From the NCBI GenBank assembly GCA_963841635.1, contig CAWJDO010000002.1, forward strand, positions 2,418,001 through 2,482,000: a stretch of 64,000 bases of DNA, given 5' to 3'. The position numbers and the translations under genes were made by a program. The stretch is from DASWZN01 sp963841635 (lineage in GTDB: Bacteria; Acidobacteriota; Terriglobia; Bryobacterales; Bryobacteraceae). The notes beneath the pieces are model-generated. The model saw only the letters and a program-made list of their open reading frames with translations, did no database searches and had not been told where the DNA came from. Position 1 is the stretch's first letter. Each line of letters starts with the position of its first letter. Shown one piece after another: positions 14,668 through 23,105 of the stretch.

Positions 14668-16060
14668 CGGGACGGTAGACGAAGAGCACCGCTAGCACGG
14701 CGCCGGCTCCAAGAATGTAGAGGGCGGGCACCACTGGATAACCGAATGCTCGGTAGGGCCGCTCCGCATCCGGCCGCGTGCGCCGCAATCGGAACAAGCC
14801 GAGAATCGTCAGAATGTAGAACAGCAGAGCTGCCGAGATCACGTAGTCGAGCAGGTTGCTGTAGAGATTCCCGTACCTGCCGGCCACCGGATCGTACACT
14901 CGGGGCAGCACCAACACTGCGGCCCAGGTGCCTTGCAGCACCAGCGAGACCCCGGGCACACGGGCCTGGTTCAATTCGCCAGCGGCGCGGAAAAACAGGC
15001 CGTCGCGCGACATGGCGTAGTAGGCGCGCGCACCCGCCAGGATCAGGCCGTTGATGCAGCCGAATGTGGAGACCATGATGGCCAGCGCCATGATCGCGGT
15101 GCCCGAGCCGGGCAGGATCACCTCGAGGGCGGCGGTGGCGACGCGATCGGAGGGCGCGTGCTGGATCGCTGCGAGCGGCAGCGTCACTAGATACGCCACG
15201 TTCGCCAGCAGGTACAGCGCGATCACCAACGAGGATCCCAGAGCCAGCGACAGCGGCAAATTGCGGCGCGGCTGTTTCACCTCGCCCGCGGTGAAGGTGA
15301 CGTTGTGCCAGGAGTCGGCGGCAAACAGCGAACCGGTCTGCACCACGCAAATGGCCACGAATAGGCCGAACCATGTGGCCGCGTCCAGTCCGGCGGCAAT
15401 CGGCTCGAAGCCGCGTGTCTGCCAGAACCGGCCGAAGTTGTCGCGCACAGCCCCCGCGTTCCATCCCAGCAGCAGGCAGGCCGCGATCAGCGCGACGAAC
15501 GCGCCGATCTTCGCGGTCGTGAAAACGTTCTGCACCAGCTTGCCGTAGCGCAGGCCGCGCGTGTTGGTCCAGGTGAGCAGCGCGATCACCAGAATGGCGA
15601 CGAGCTGCACGGTGGAGAGCGAGACAGCGTAACCGCCCACCACGCGGGCCGGGGCGATCAGGTAATGATCCTCAGCGACGGCCGGCCATAGCACGCCCAA
15701 AAACCGAGCGAAGGCCACCGACACCGCCGCGATCGAGCCGGTCTGGATCACCGTGAAGAAAGTCCAGCCGTAGCTGAACCCGAACAGCGGGCTGAAGGCC
15801 TCCCTCAGGTAGACATACATGCCGCCGGCGCGCGGAATCATGGCGGCCAGTTCGCCATACGACAGCGCTCCCGCTACGGTGAGCAGCCCGGCGAGCACCC
15901 ATGCGACCAGGAGCCAGCCGGGACTGCCGATGCGTCGCGCCATGTCGGCCGGCACAATGAAAATGCCCGAGCCGATCATGGCGCCCATCACCAGCATGGT
16001 GGCGTCGAACGGTCCCAGCCCGCGGTGGAATCCCGCGTCAGTGGGCGGGGCCGTTTTCAT
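14591..16060 (-). CDS. APC-superfamily amino acid permease
   Basis: A 489-residue transporter of the amino acid-polyamine-organocation superfamily with about 12 transmembrane helices. The first helix carries the GSGIF substrate-binding break (VMGAMIGSGIFIVP) and helix 2-3 the GELAAMIPRAGGMYVYLREAF motif. It is the last gene of the minus-strand operon and overlaps the end of the DUF885 gene by 23 bases. Its 3' end also runs 77 bases into the convergent DHDPS-family gene. In context it probably imports proline, hydroxyproline or a related amino acid across the inner membrane. Confidence 0.9.
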   Translation of the reverse strand: MKTAPPTDAGFHRGLGPFDATMLVMGAMIGSGIFIVPADMARRIGSPGWLLVAWVLAGLLTVAGALSYGELAAMIPRAGGMYVYLREAFSPLFGFSYGWTFFTVIQTGSIAAVSVAFARFLGVLWPAVAEDHYLIAPARVVGGYAVSLSTVQLVAILVIALLTWTNTRGLRYGKLVQNVFTTAKIGAFVALIAACLLLGWNAGAVRDNFGRFWQTRGFEPIAAGLDAATWFGLFVAICVVQTGSLFAADSWHNVTFTAGEVKQPRRNLPLSLALGSSLVIALYLLANVAYLVTLPLAAIQHAPSDRVATAALEVILPGSGTAIMALAIMVSTFGCINGLILAGARAYYAMSRDGLFFRAAGELNQARVPGVSLVLQGTWAAVLVLPRVYDPVAGRYGNLYSNLLDYVISAALLFYILTILGLFRLRRTRPDAERPYRAFGYPVVPALYILGAGAVLAVLFVYRPATTWPGFAIVLLGLPVYWRIRRRSN

Positions 16061-17759
16061 AGAATCTCCAGGACGACTGGAAATCGCGGCCCAGCTTCTG
16101 CCCGGTGAGCGTTGCGCGAATCATCTCGATGGGGATGGCGTTCTGCTTCATAACCGCATCGTTGAATTCCTTGTCGGACATTTTGCCCGATTCAACCAGT
16201 TCGCGGCGCAGAGCGCGCAGTTGGAGGGCGCCCACCAGGTAGGCCGCCTGGTAGAGCGGGCCGTAGTCGGTGGCCACCGAGCGGCGCACTTCGGCAACGG
16301 CGTTGGCGCGCTCGTGGCCTATGCGGTCCACCAGGTAGTCGATGCATTCCTGAGGCGACATCTTGCCGAGATGGAAGCTCAGCGAGAACACGATGCGCGC
16401 GCAGCGGTGCAGGCGCCAGAAGAGCGCGCCTATGCGCTGCTCCGGCGTTTGGTCGTAGCCCAGGTCCCAGAGCGTCAGCTCCCAATAGACGGCCCAGCCT
16501 TCCACAAAGAAGGTCGTGTCGAACGCCTGGCGATACGGCAGGTAGCGCTCGGCCATGAATCCTTGGAGATGGTGGCCCGGTATGAGCTCGTGAAAGACGG
16601 TGGCGCGGGCGAAGGAGACGTTGTTCCCCCGCATCGACATGAGCTTCTGCTCCTCGGTCATGCTGTTCACCGGGTAGGAGACGTCGATGTCGTCACCGCC
16701 GGTGAAGAACGGATTGACCAGCTGCCGCTCCGCCGACATCATCTGGATGCGCCAATCCTCGCGCGCCAGCGGCGGCACGGTAATAAGGTTGCGCTTATCG
16801 ATGAAGTCCATCGCCTCCTGCTGGAGGTCGCGGATGAGGGCGGGCTGGCGGCCGGGCTCGGCGTGGTGGTTCTTGACCTGCTCCAGCGCCTTCTTCCAGT
16901 CGTCGGCGTATCCCATTTCGCGCGCGGCCTTCTTGAGTTCAGCCTCGCACCAGGCGGCCTCCTTGTTGGCGATGTCGATCAGCTCTTCGGGAGTGTACGG
17001 CACCATCTCGGAAGCGAGCTCGCTCAACAACGCCTCGCGTCCGATTGGCGCACCGACGACTTCGTCGGGCTTGAGGCCGGCGACCTTCTCGCGCAGGAAC
17101 TTGACGTAGTCCTCGAGCGCTTTGTCGGTCTCTTTGAACGGCGCTTCCGCCCACCAGGTGAAAAGCGGATCGTAGCCGTCGTAATAGGCGAACCAGTTTC
17201 CGAGGACGGTGCGCAACTTCTCCACTTCACCGGCTGCGCGGACGGCCAGCGCCTTGGCGTCGTGCTTCGCGTCGAACTGCTTCCGAACTTCCGCGACCTG
17301 TCCGGCTATAGCTGTGACGGCGGCCGCGACCTTCGCTGCGTCGACAGGCTCGACTCGCCGGCGGGCGTCTTCCAGCTTCAGGATCGCGCCCGCGAATGGA
17401 GCATACGGCGCGATTTCTTCCTGTCGCCTGGCTTCGAAATCGAGACGACGCAGCTCGCGGCGGATGTGGTTCTGGAGCAGAAGATAGTCGACCTTGCCTT
17501 CCTGGCTCAGCTTGTCGAAGTCCACCGTCTTGAGGTGGTCGAGCGACTCTTGGTAGAACGTGCGGAACTGTGCTCGCCGCGCGTCGGAAGGCTCTGCGAA
17601 GCACTCGCCGAAATGCCGGGAGCCGCGGCCGGTCGGGCATACATGGTAGGGATGGCCCACGGCGCGACGGTCGGCATCATAGCGCTCAATTGTCTCGCGC
17701 AGCTCGCTGCCGCTCACTACGGACGCCAGGAGTACGACGCAGCCCAATAGCCGCTTCAT
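16038..17759 (-). CDS. DUF885 family zinc peptidase-like protein, secreted
   Basis: A 573-residue protein with a signal peptide (MKRLLGCVVLLASVVSGS). The DUF885 signature is clear: HELIPGHHLQ at residues 390-399 with the HE-x-x-x-x-H zinc ligands, and VEGWAVYWE downstream, which probably supplies the third ligand. Family members are thought to be aminopeptidase or carboxypeptidase-like metalloenzymes. Its start overlaps the end of the 1050-aa glycosidase gene by four bases. In an operon with glycosidases, a hydroxyproline dehydratase and an amino acid permease, its likely job is trimming peptides freed of glycans; direct evidence of substrate is lacking. Confidence 0.85.
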   Translation of the reverse strand: MKRLLGCVVLLASVVSGSELRETIERYDADRRAVGHPYHVCPTGRGSRHFGECFAEPSDARRAQFRTFYQESLDHLKTVDFDKLSQEGKVDYLLLQNHIRRELRRLDFEARRQEEIAPYAPFAGAILKLEDARRRVEPVDAAKVAAAVTAIAGQVAEVRKQFDAKHDAKALAVRAAGEVEKLRTVLGNWFAYYDGYDPLFTWWAEAPFKETDKALEDYVKFLREKVAGLKPDEVVGAPIGREALLSELASEMVPYTPEELIDIANKEAAWCEAELKKAAREMGYADDWKKALEQVKNHHAEPGRQPALIRDLQQEAMDFIDKRNLITVPPLAREDWRIQMMSAERQLVNPFFTGGDDIDVSYPVNSMTEEQKLMSMRGNNVSFARATVFHELIPGHHLQGFMAERYLPYRQAFDTTFFVEGWAVYWELTLWDLGYDQTPEQRIGALFWRLHRCARIVFSLSFHLGKMSPQECIDYLVDRIGHERANAVAEVRRSVATDYGPLYQAAYLVGALQLRALRRELVESGKMSDKEFNDAVMKQNAIPIEMIRATLTGQKLGRDFQSSWRFYENGPAH

Positions 17760-20700
17760 TTGTTAGTCCTCCCTCCGCGCAGGTTGAACGTGGCGCCGCC
17801 CGGCGGAAGCGGCAACGAGATCTCTCGCGTCTCGCCCGCGGCGATCTCGAAACCGGCAACGGCGTGGCCGCGCGACTCTACTGCCCAGCCGCCTGGTGAC
17901 AGGCCCGCGACCCGCAGCACCGTCGTGTGTCGATCCGCCGAGCGATTCTCCACGGCGAAACGAACCGTATTCAGCGCATCGTCGAATTCGATCGGCCGCC
18001 CCACGGCGAAGCCGTCCCGGTCGAGTTCCATGTGCAGGCGCCCGGTGCCGCGGATCACGTGGAATCGCACTCGCAGACCATCTTTGGGGATCACGCGGAC
18101 CAGGCCTCCTGCGCGTTCGAGATCGCCGCCGTAGGCGATCAGCCCGAAGATCGGGTCGTCGGAGACGATGGTCGCCGCGGTGCGCAACGCTCCACTGAAA
18201 CCGAGGTCGATCTCGCTGTTGTACCACCACGATCCTCGCCCTTGTTGTTTACCGATCCAGGAGCGGCCCCAAGGACGCGGCTCGAATCCGCCGCCCGCTC
18301 CGCCGTCGTTTTCCTTGCCGGGGAACCAATAGCCGTAGTTCGATTCCGGCGTGCCGGAGTTCTCGAGCGCCCACGAGCTCAGGAACGAGTTGTAGCCCAG
18401 CCGCAGGTAGCTGACGGGATCCGCGGCGAAATAGAGCCCATTATCGACGATGGCCCAGCCGCCCATCTGCGCCATGTAACTCAGCGTATACTCACCGCTG
18501 CCGCCGCCGCGGAAGTCGCTGCCCAGATGGTAGTAGGCGGTCTCGAGCCAGCCGCGGCACGCGATGTTGAGCCGGATCTGTTCGTCGAGGAACTGCTGCG
18601 CATCCTGGCGTTTGACGGCGCGGCGAAAATCGCCGGCGGAGATGCTGTCGTCCGGCGCCTGGCCGGCCGGGAGCACGTGGGTCATAGCGTACTTCGCAAG
18701 GGCATGCGTCGATTCGAAACCGGTAGAGTCGAACGGATACTCCGAGCCGAACAGGTATGGGTGGTCGTTGATGAAGTACTTAGCCTTCTTCTCCCATGCG
18801 GCACGCAACCAGTCGGCCTCGTCGTTCTTGCCGCTCTTCGCCAGCGCGTCGATCAGATCCGGGATGACCAGCTCGTTGTAAGTGCCGGTCTCGTAGGCCG
18901 ACCAGTTCACAATCTTCAGCGGCACGGTGAAGAACGCCTTCGCGGTGCCGAACGCGCGCTCAAGGTAGGCGCTCTTATCGAGGTAGTGCACCATGCCCGG
19001 ATAGCGCTCGGCGATCTGGTACATGCGGAAATAGAGCAGGATGATGTGCGGATAATCGTAGATCCGCCACAGGTGCTCTTTGCCGCGCTGATCGGCGAAC
19101 TTACTCTCGCGGTTCACCTTCCAGTTATCGATCCCGTAGATGGCGTATGGGTAGGGCTCCTGATCGGTCATCTGCAGCTTGCCCCAGACGAAATTCTTCA
19201 GATAGTATTCGAGTGCTTCGATCTCGCTGGCGGAGGGGAAGAAGACATTCTTCGACGCCAGGTACGGCGCTTTACCGAGGCCTGGGTCGTCGCAATTGAC
19301 CAGGTAGGGCGGCAGTCCGTCGCGATTGTCCGGGCTGCGCAGGACTCGGTTCTTCATGTCCCAATCGGAGAACAGGCCGTTGTACCACTTGGATGGATCG
19401 CGGTGCTGATGGTGGCTCACCAGGAAAGCGGCGTGCTTCTTGATGAGCGTCTCAAGAGGCTCGGTGACGAAGAATTCCAGCGGCATTTGCTGGTGATCTT
19501 CGTAGCGCACCGTGAGCAGGTTCTCGCCCAGCCGCGAGAAGCGGACACGGTAGACGTGGACGTCTTTGCCCTTCAGCCCCAGGTCCTCCACGCTAGTTTG
19601 CTCCGGATGCTCGGGAGCGACGGAGGCGATTCGGCGGCGGGTCCGCAGCGAGACCAACGCCGCGAGATCGGTCGGGATCGTCATTCCCGGCACGACGTGT
19701 ACGTCGAAGAGCCCCTGGTCATAGAGCGTGTCGCGCACTCCCTCGTAGTCCTTGGCCCAGCGCAGGCGGAACCGGTAGGAGGCGCTTTGACCCGGCGGGA
19801 GCAGGAGCCGCGTGTTCTCCTGGCGCCAGGTGCCGCCTTTTGCACGCAGCTCCGCGCCGCTCGCGGCTGAGTGGATGTAGGCGGTGTACACCTGGCCCGC
19901 CGGGCCGGATTCGTCGAAGTATTCGAGGTGCGTGCCCTGCTGCGGCGTGAGAACCAGGAACGGGCCCTCGGCGTTGGTGCGGGTCCAGAACACCCACGAA
20001 CCGTCGCCCGCGATGAAGCTGTGACGGATGAGCCGCTTGGTGTAGGTCTCCGTCTTGTCCCAGACGTACTCGGTGTTGAAGGGCAAGGGAACGGCGAGGT
20101 CGCCGACCTCGATCGGCTGCGCGGTCTTGTTGGCGAGAGAGATGCTCCACTCCAGCGCCTCCTCGTGCAGCGCGAAGGTCTCGGCAATGTCGAGATCCTT
20201 CTGCAACTCAACCTCGCGGCCTACGGTGGTATTGACGCGCCATTCCTGGATTCCGGCGGTCGCCCCGCTCTGAAGCTGCGCTTCGAGCCGCAGGGCCGAG
20301 GTGGTGACCGGATCGAAAGTCACGGAGTTGTACTGGTCGCGCGCCATGCCGTACGCGGTCGCGGTGTGCACCTCCTTCCAGTCTTCGCCGTCGCGATAGA
20401 GCAGGCGCCAGGATTGGGGAAGCTTGCACGGCCGGTCGCCCTCCTCGTGCGTGAACCAGTAGACCTGAGCAGAAGACGCGGTCTCCGGCTTCGGGAAGGT
20501 GTACTGAACCCATTCGCGCGTTCCGCTGCGGTTGATCCAAACGAAGCGGGGAACCGTCTCGTCGGAGGATTTGGCGGGCTCGGTCTGATCGTTCAGCGCG
20601 TCGAGCGGCATGCCGTCGGTGGAAGCACTCGCTTTGCTCGACGTGGCGACGGTGGGGATCCCTTTCCCGACCTGGTAAGAGAGCCCGCCGCCGGTCGCGT

Positions 20701-20908
20701 AGAGGGCAGTCCGCCACGCCGCATCGGCCCAAGCCTTGTAGCGCACCAGAACGTTCCCCAGCGCGTGGCCGCCGGCGATGTAGTCGGTGTCATAGCGATC
20801 ATGCACGCGCTTCAGGCTGCTGATGCCGGAAGGCGAACTCTGGATCTCGAACGTCTGGCCTAGGAGCGCGCCTGCGCCGGCGACCGCGGCAAGAAGAATC
20901 CGTCGCAT
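17756..20908 (-). CDS. Large secreted putative glycosidase (DUF5695-like)
   Basis: A 1050-residue protein with a signal peptide (RRILLAAVAGAGALLGQ). Residues ~130-230 look like a discoidin/F5-8-type sugar-binding domain (REWVQYTFPKPETASSAQVYWF, SWRLLYRDGEDWKEV). The central part, with SDWDMKNRVLRSPDNRDGLP, YGIDNWKVNRES and a helical region around residues 570-830, resembles (alpha/alpha)6 glycosidases and proteins annotated DUF5695; the C-terminus is a beta domain. No catalytic residues can be assigned safely. It lies 17 bases after the alpha-galactosidase and overlaps DUF885 by four bases. I infer a glycan-cleaving role in the same substrate pathway; the activity is unknown. Confidence 0.65.
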   Translation of the reverse strand: MRRILLAAVAGAGALLGQTFEIQSSPSGISSLKRVHDRYDTDYIAGGHALGNVLVRYKAWADAAWRTALYATGGGLSYQVGKGIPTVATSSKASASTDGMPLDALNDQTEPAKSSDETVPRFVWINRSGTREWVQYTFPKPETASSAQVYWFTHEEGDRPCKLPQSWRLLYRDGEDWKEVHTATAYGMARDQYNSVTFDPVTTSALRLEAQLQSGATAGIQEWRVNTTVGREVELQKDLDIAETFALHEEALEWSISLANKTAQPIEVGDLAVPLPFNTEYVWDKTETYTKRLIRHSFIAGDGSWVFWTRTNAEGPFLVLTPQQGTHLEYFDESGPAGQVYTAYIHSAASGAELRAKGGTWRQENTRLLLPPGQSASYRFRLRWAKDYEGVRDTLYDQGLFDVHVVPGMTIPTDLAALVSLRTRRRIASVAPEHPEQTSVEDLGLKGKDVHVYRVRFSRLGENLLTVRYEDHQQMPLEFFVTEPLETLIKKHAAFLVSHHQHRDPSKWYNGLFSDWDMKNRVLRSPDNRDGLPPYLVNCDDPGLGKAPYLASKNVFFPSASEIEALEYYLKNFVWGKLQMTDQEPYPYAIYGIDNWKVNRESKFADQRGKEHLWRIYDYPHIILLYFRMYQIAERYPGMVHYLDKSAYLERAFGTAKAFFTVPLKIVNWSAYETGTYNELVIPDLIDALAKSGKNDEADWLRAAWEKKAKYFINDHPYLFGSEYPFDSTGFESTHALAKYAMTHVLPAGQAPDDSISAGDFRRAVKRQDAQQFLDEQIRLNIACRGWLETAYYHLGSDFRGGGSGEYTLSYMAQMGGWAIVDNGLYFAADPVSYLRLGYNSFLSSWALENSGTPESNYGYWFPGKENDGGAGGGFEPRPWGRSWIGKQQGRGSWWYNSEIDLGFSGALRTAATIVSDDPIFGLIAYGGDLERAGGLVRVIPKDGLRVRFHVIRGTGRLHMELDRDGFAVGRPIEFDDALNTVRFAVENRSADRHTTVLRVAGLSPGGWAVESRGHAVAGFEIAAGETREISLPLPPGGATFNLRGGRTNK

Positions 20909-20925
20909 TGGGATGCACCTCCCTA

Positions 20926-23103
20926 TCAGTCGATTCGTTCGATCACGACAGCGGCGCCGTCGAACTCGCCCTTCAGGTCGAAGCGCACGCCACCATACAT
21001 CAACAACGCTCCGCTGGCGGTTTCGAGTGGTTCGGCGAGTTTGCCATAGAGCGGCCGCACGCGGTAGACGGCATGCTCATCCAGTCCCGCGAGCCGGATC
21101 TCGGGCGACGGCCGCCCATATTGCTGGGCGTGCAGGAACCCGAAGAGCACCGCCTGCTTCCCGTCCCGTGCCACGTACTCGCGAGCGGCCGCCAGTCGGT
21201 ACAGGTCGCCCTCCTGCACCGTCGCGCGAATGCTCTTGTAGGCGGCGATCATCCTCGCCGCAAGCGCCATGTCGTCGTCGGTCCACTTGTTGAGATTGCC
21301 GCCGATTCCCAGCGACCCCATCATCGCGACCAGGAAGCGATAGGAGAGCGGCGTCGCGCGGGCGTCGAGCGTGGGCACATCGGTGACCCACGCCATCATG
21401 ATCTTCGGCGTGTAGGCGTAGCTGAAGCCTTCCTGGATGCTGAGGCGGTCGAAGGCGTCCGTGTTGTCCGAGGGCCACACCTGTTCCACTCGCGAGAGGA
21501 TTCCGAGATCCACACGCCCACCGCCACTGCCGCACGATTCGATCTCGAGCTTGGGATGGCGGGCACGCAGGCGATCGATGATTTCGTACACCTGGTTGAC
21601 ATGACGGACCCAGATCTTCCGCTGCTCCGCTGGCGGCACTTCCGGCCAGCCCGGCTCGGAGAAATGCCGATTGAGATCCCACTTGAGGAAAGCGATATCG
21701 TTCTCGGAGAGCAGCCGGTCGAGCGCCGAGAACACGTATTCCTTAACGTCGTCGCGAGAGAGGTTCAGCACAAGCTGGTTGCGCGCTTCCGATCGCGGCC
21801 GGTTCGGGAAGTTCAGCACCCAGTCGGGATGGGCGCGGTACAGGTCGCTGTCGGGATTGACCATCTCGGGCTCGCCCCACAGGCCGAAATCCATCCCCAG
21901 CTTGTGCACGTGCTCGATTAGCGGCGCAAGGCCGTGGGGGAACTTCTCCGGATTCGGAGTCCAGTCGCCGAGGCCTGCGCGACTGCTGGCACGCGCGCCG
22001 AACCAGCCGTCGTCCATCACGAAACGTTCGACGCCAATGCGTGCCGCCTTCTCCGCCAGAGCCTTCTGGCCTGCTTCGTCGACGTTGAAGCCCGTGGCTT
22101 CCCAGGAATTGTAGAGCACGGGCCGCAGGCGCACGGACGAAGCCCGCGGAAGAATGTGCGCCAGCTGGAAGCGGTGAAATATGCGCGAGGCCTCGCCGAA
22201 CCCGCGGCTGGTGAAGGCGGCATAGAAGGGCGGAGTCGAGAGCGACTCGCCCGGGTTCAGCGGCCATGAGAAGTCGAACGGGTTGTACCCGCCCGTGATG
22301 CGGAGATCGCGCTGCGGCGTCTGCTCCACGGTGATTCTCCAGTTGCCGCTCCAGCCCAGCGCACCGAACCAGACCGAGCCGCGCTCTTCGGTAGCGCGGT
22401 CGGGGCCGTCGATCGCGAACCAGGGATTCATCTGGTTGCTGGTGCTGCCGCGCCGGCTCTCGAGAATCTTCGATCCCGAGTGGATCTCCTCTTGTGTGAG
22501 CAGGCTCTCCTCGCCCCAGCGGCCGGAGAGATACGACAGCCGGTAGCCTTGCGCCGCTGGCAGATGCCACACGCCCGATTGCGCGCTTTCCACGGTCAGC
22601 GCCTGGCGCGTCTGGTTGCGAATCGTGGTTTGCTTTCGCAGCACGCCCTCGGGATACACGCGGTAGGCCAGGTCGACCTGCACGTCGTAGCTCACGTCCC
22701 GCAAGCGCACCGTCAGCTCGTCCTCGTGGATCTCGTAGCTCGCGTACTTCAGCACCTGGTCGCGCACGCCGTCGGCCAGCGCGATCTTGACGCACGGTTC
22801 GAAGAAGCGTAGGCCACCCCAGCCGGGATATTCCTCGGGGGTGGTGTTGGTGCTCGGGTCGACGCCGTCCCACTGTGGAAACGAGTGCGCCGGCTTCCAA
22901 TCCTGGTCGCGCCAGATTCGCTTGCCCCAGTAGACGTGCTGGAGCTCGCTGCGTTCGTTCACACCGAAAACGTAGCTGGTCTCGCCGCTCTCGAGAACCC
23001 ACAGCCGCGATTCGGGCAGATATCGGATCGGCGGGCGTTCGGCCGCGGCCGCGCGCAACGCGAGCAGCACCAGCGCGACTCCGGCCAGGCGACGGCTCCA
23101 CAT
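20926..23103 (-). CDS. GH36 alpha-galactosidase, secreted
   Basis: A 725-residue enzyme with a signal peptide (WSRRLAGVALVLLALRAAAA). It has the full GH36 plan: N-terminal beta-supersandwich, TIM barrel and C-terminal beta domain. Motifs: FVMDDGWFG, GLWGEPEMVNPDSDLY, nucleophile Asp476 in FLKWDLNR, SCGSGGGRVDLG, and acid/base Asp546 in WPSDNTDA. The 70-residue spacing of the two aspartates matches characterised bacterial GH36 enzymes. It starts two bases after the glycyl radical enzyme stop. Extensins carry alpha-galactose on serine, so a role in stripping plant glycoproteins is possible; raffinose-type sugars are the common alternative substrate. Confidence 0.92.
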   Translation of the reverse strand: MWSRRLAGVALVLLALRAAAAERPPIRYLPESRLWVLESGETSYVFGVNERSELQHVYWGKRIWRDQDWKPAHSFPQWDGVDPSTNTTPEEYPGWGGLRFFEPCVKIALADGVRDQVLKYASYEIHEDELTVRLRDVSYDVQVDLAYRVYPEGVLRKQTTIRNQTRQALTVESAQSGVWHLPAAQGYRLSYLSGRWGEESLLTQEEIHSGSKILESRRGSTSNQMNPWFAIDGPDRATEERGSVWFGALGWSGNWRITVEQTPQRDLRITGGYNPFDFSWPLNPGESLSTPPFYAAFTSRGFGEASRIFHRFQLAHILPRASSVRLRPVLYNSWEATGFNVDEAGQKALAEKAARIGVERFVMDDGWFGARASSRAGLGDWTPNPEKFPHGLAPLIEHVHKLGMDFGLWGEPEMVNPDSDLYRAHPDWVLNFPNRPRSEARNQLVLNLSRDDVKEYVFSALDRLLSENDIAFLKWDLNRHFSEPGWPEVPPAEQRKIWVRHVNQVYEIIDRLRARHPKLEIESCGSGGGRVDLGILSRVEQVWPSDNTDAFDRLSIQEGFSYAYTPKIMMAWVTDVPTLDARATPLSYRFLVAMMGSLGIGGNLNKWTDDDMALAARMIAAYKSIRATVQEGDLYRLAAAREYVARDGKQAVLFGFLHAQQYGRPSPEIRLAGLDEHAVYRVRPLYGKLAEPLETASGALLMYGGVRFDLKGEFDGAAVVIERID

Positions 23104-23105
23104 GG

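Noticed and set aside
15819..19870. Two plus-strand frames of more than 640 codons
   Set aside because: Both lie opposite well-supported minus-strand genes (DUF885, large glycosidase) and contain no recognisable motifs.
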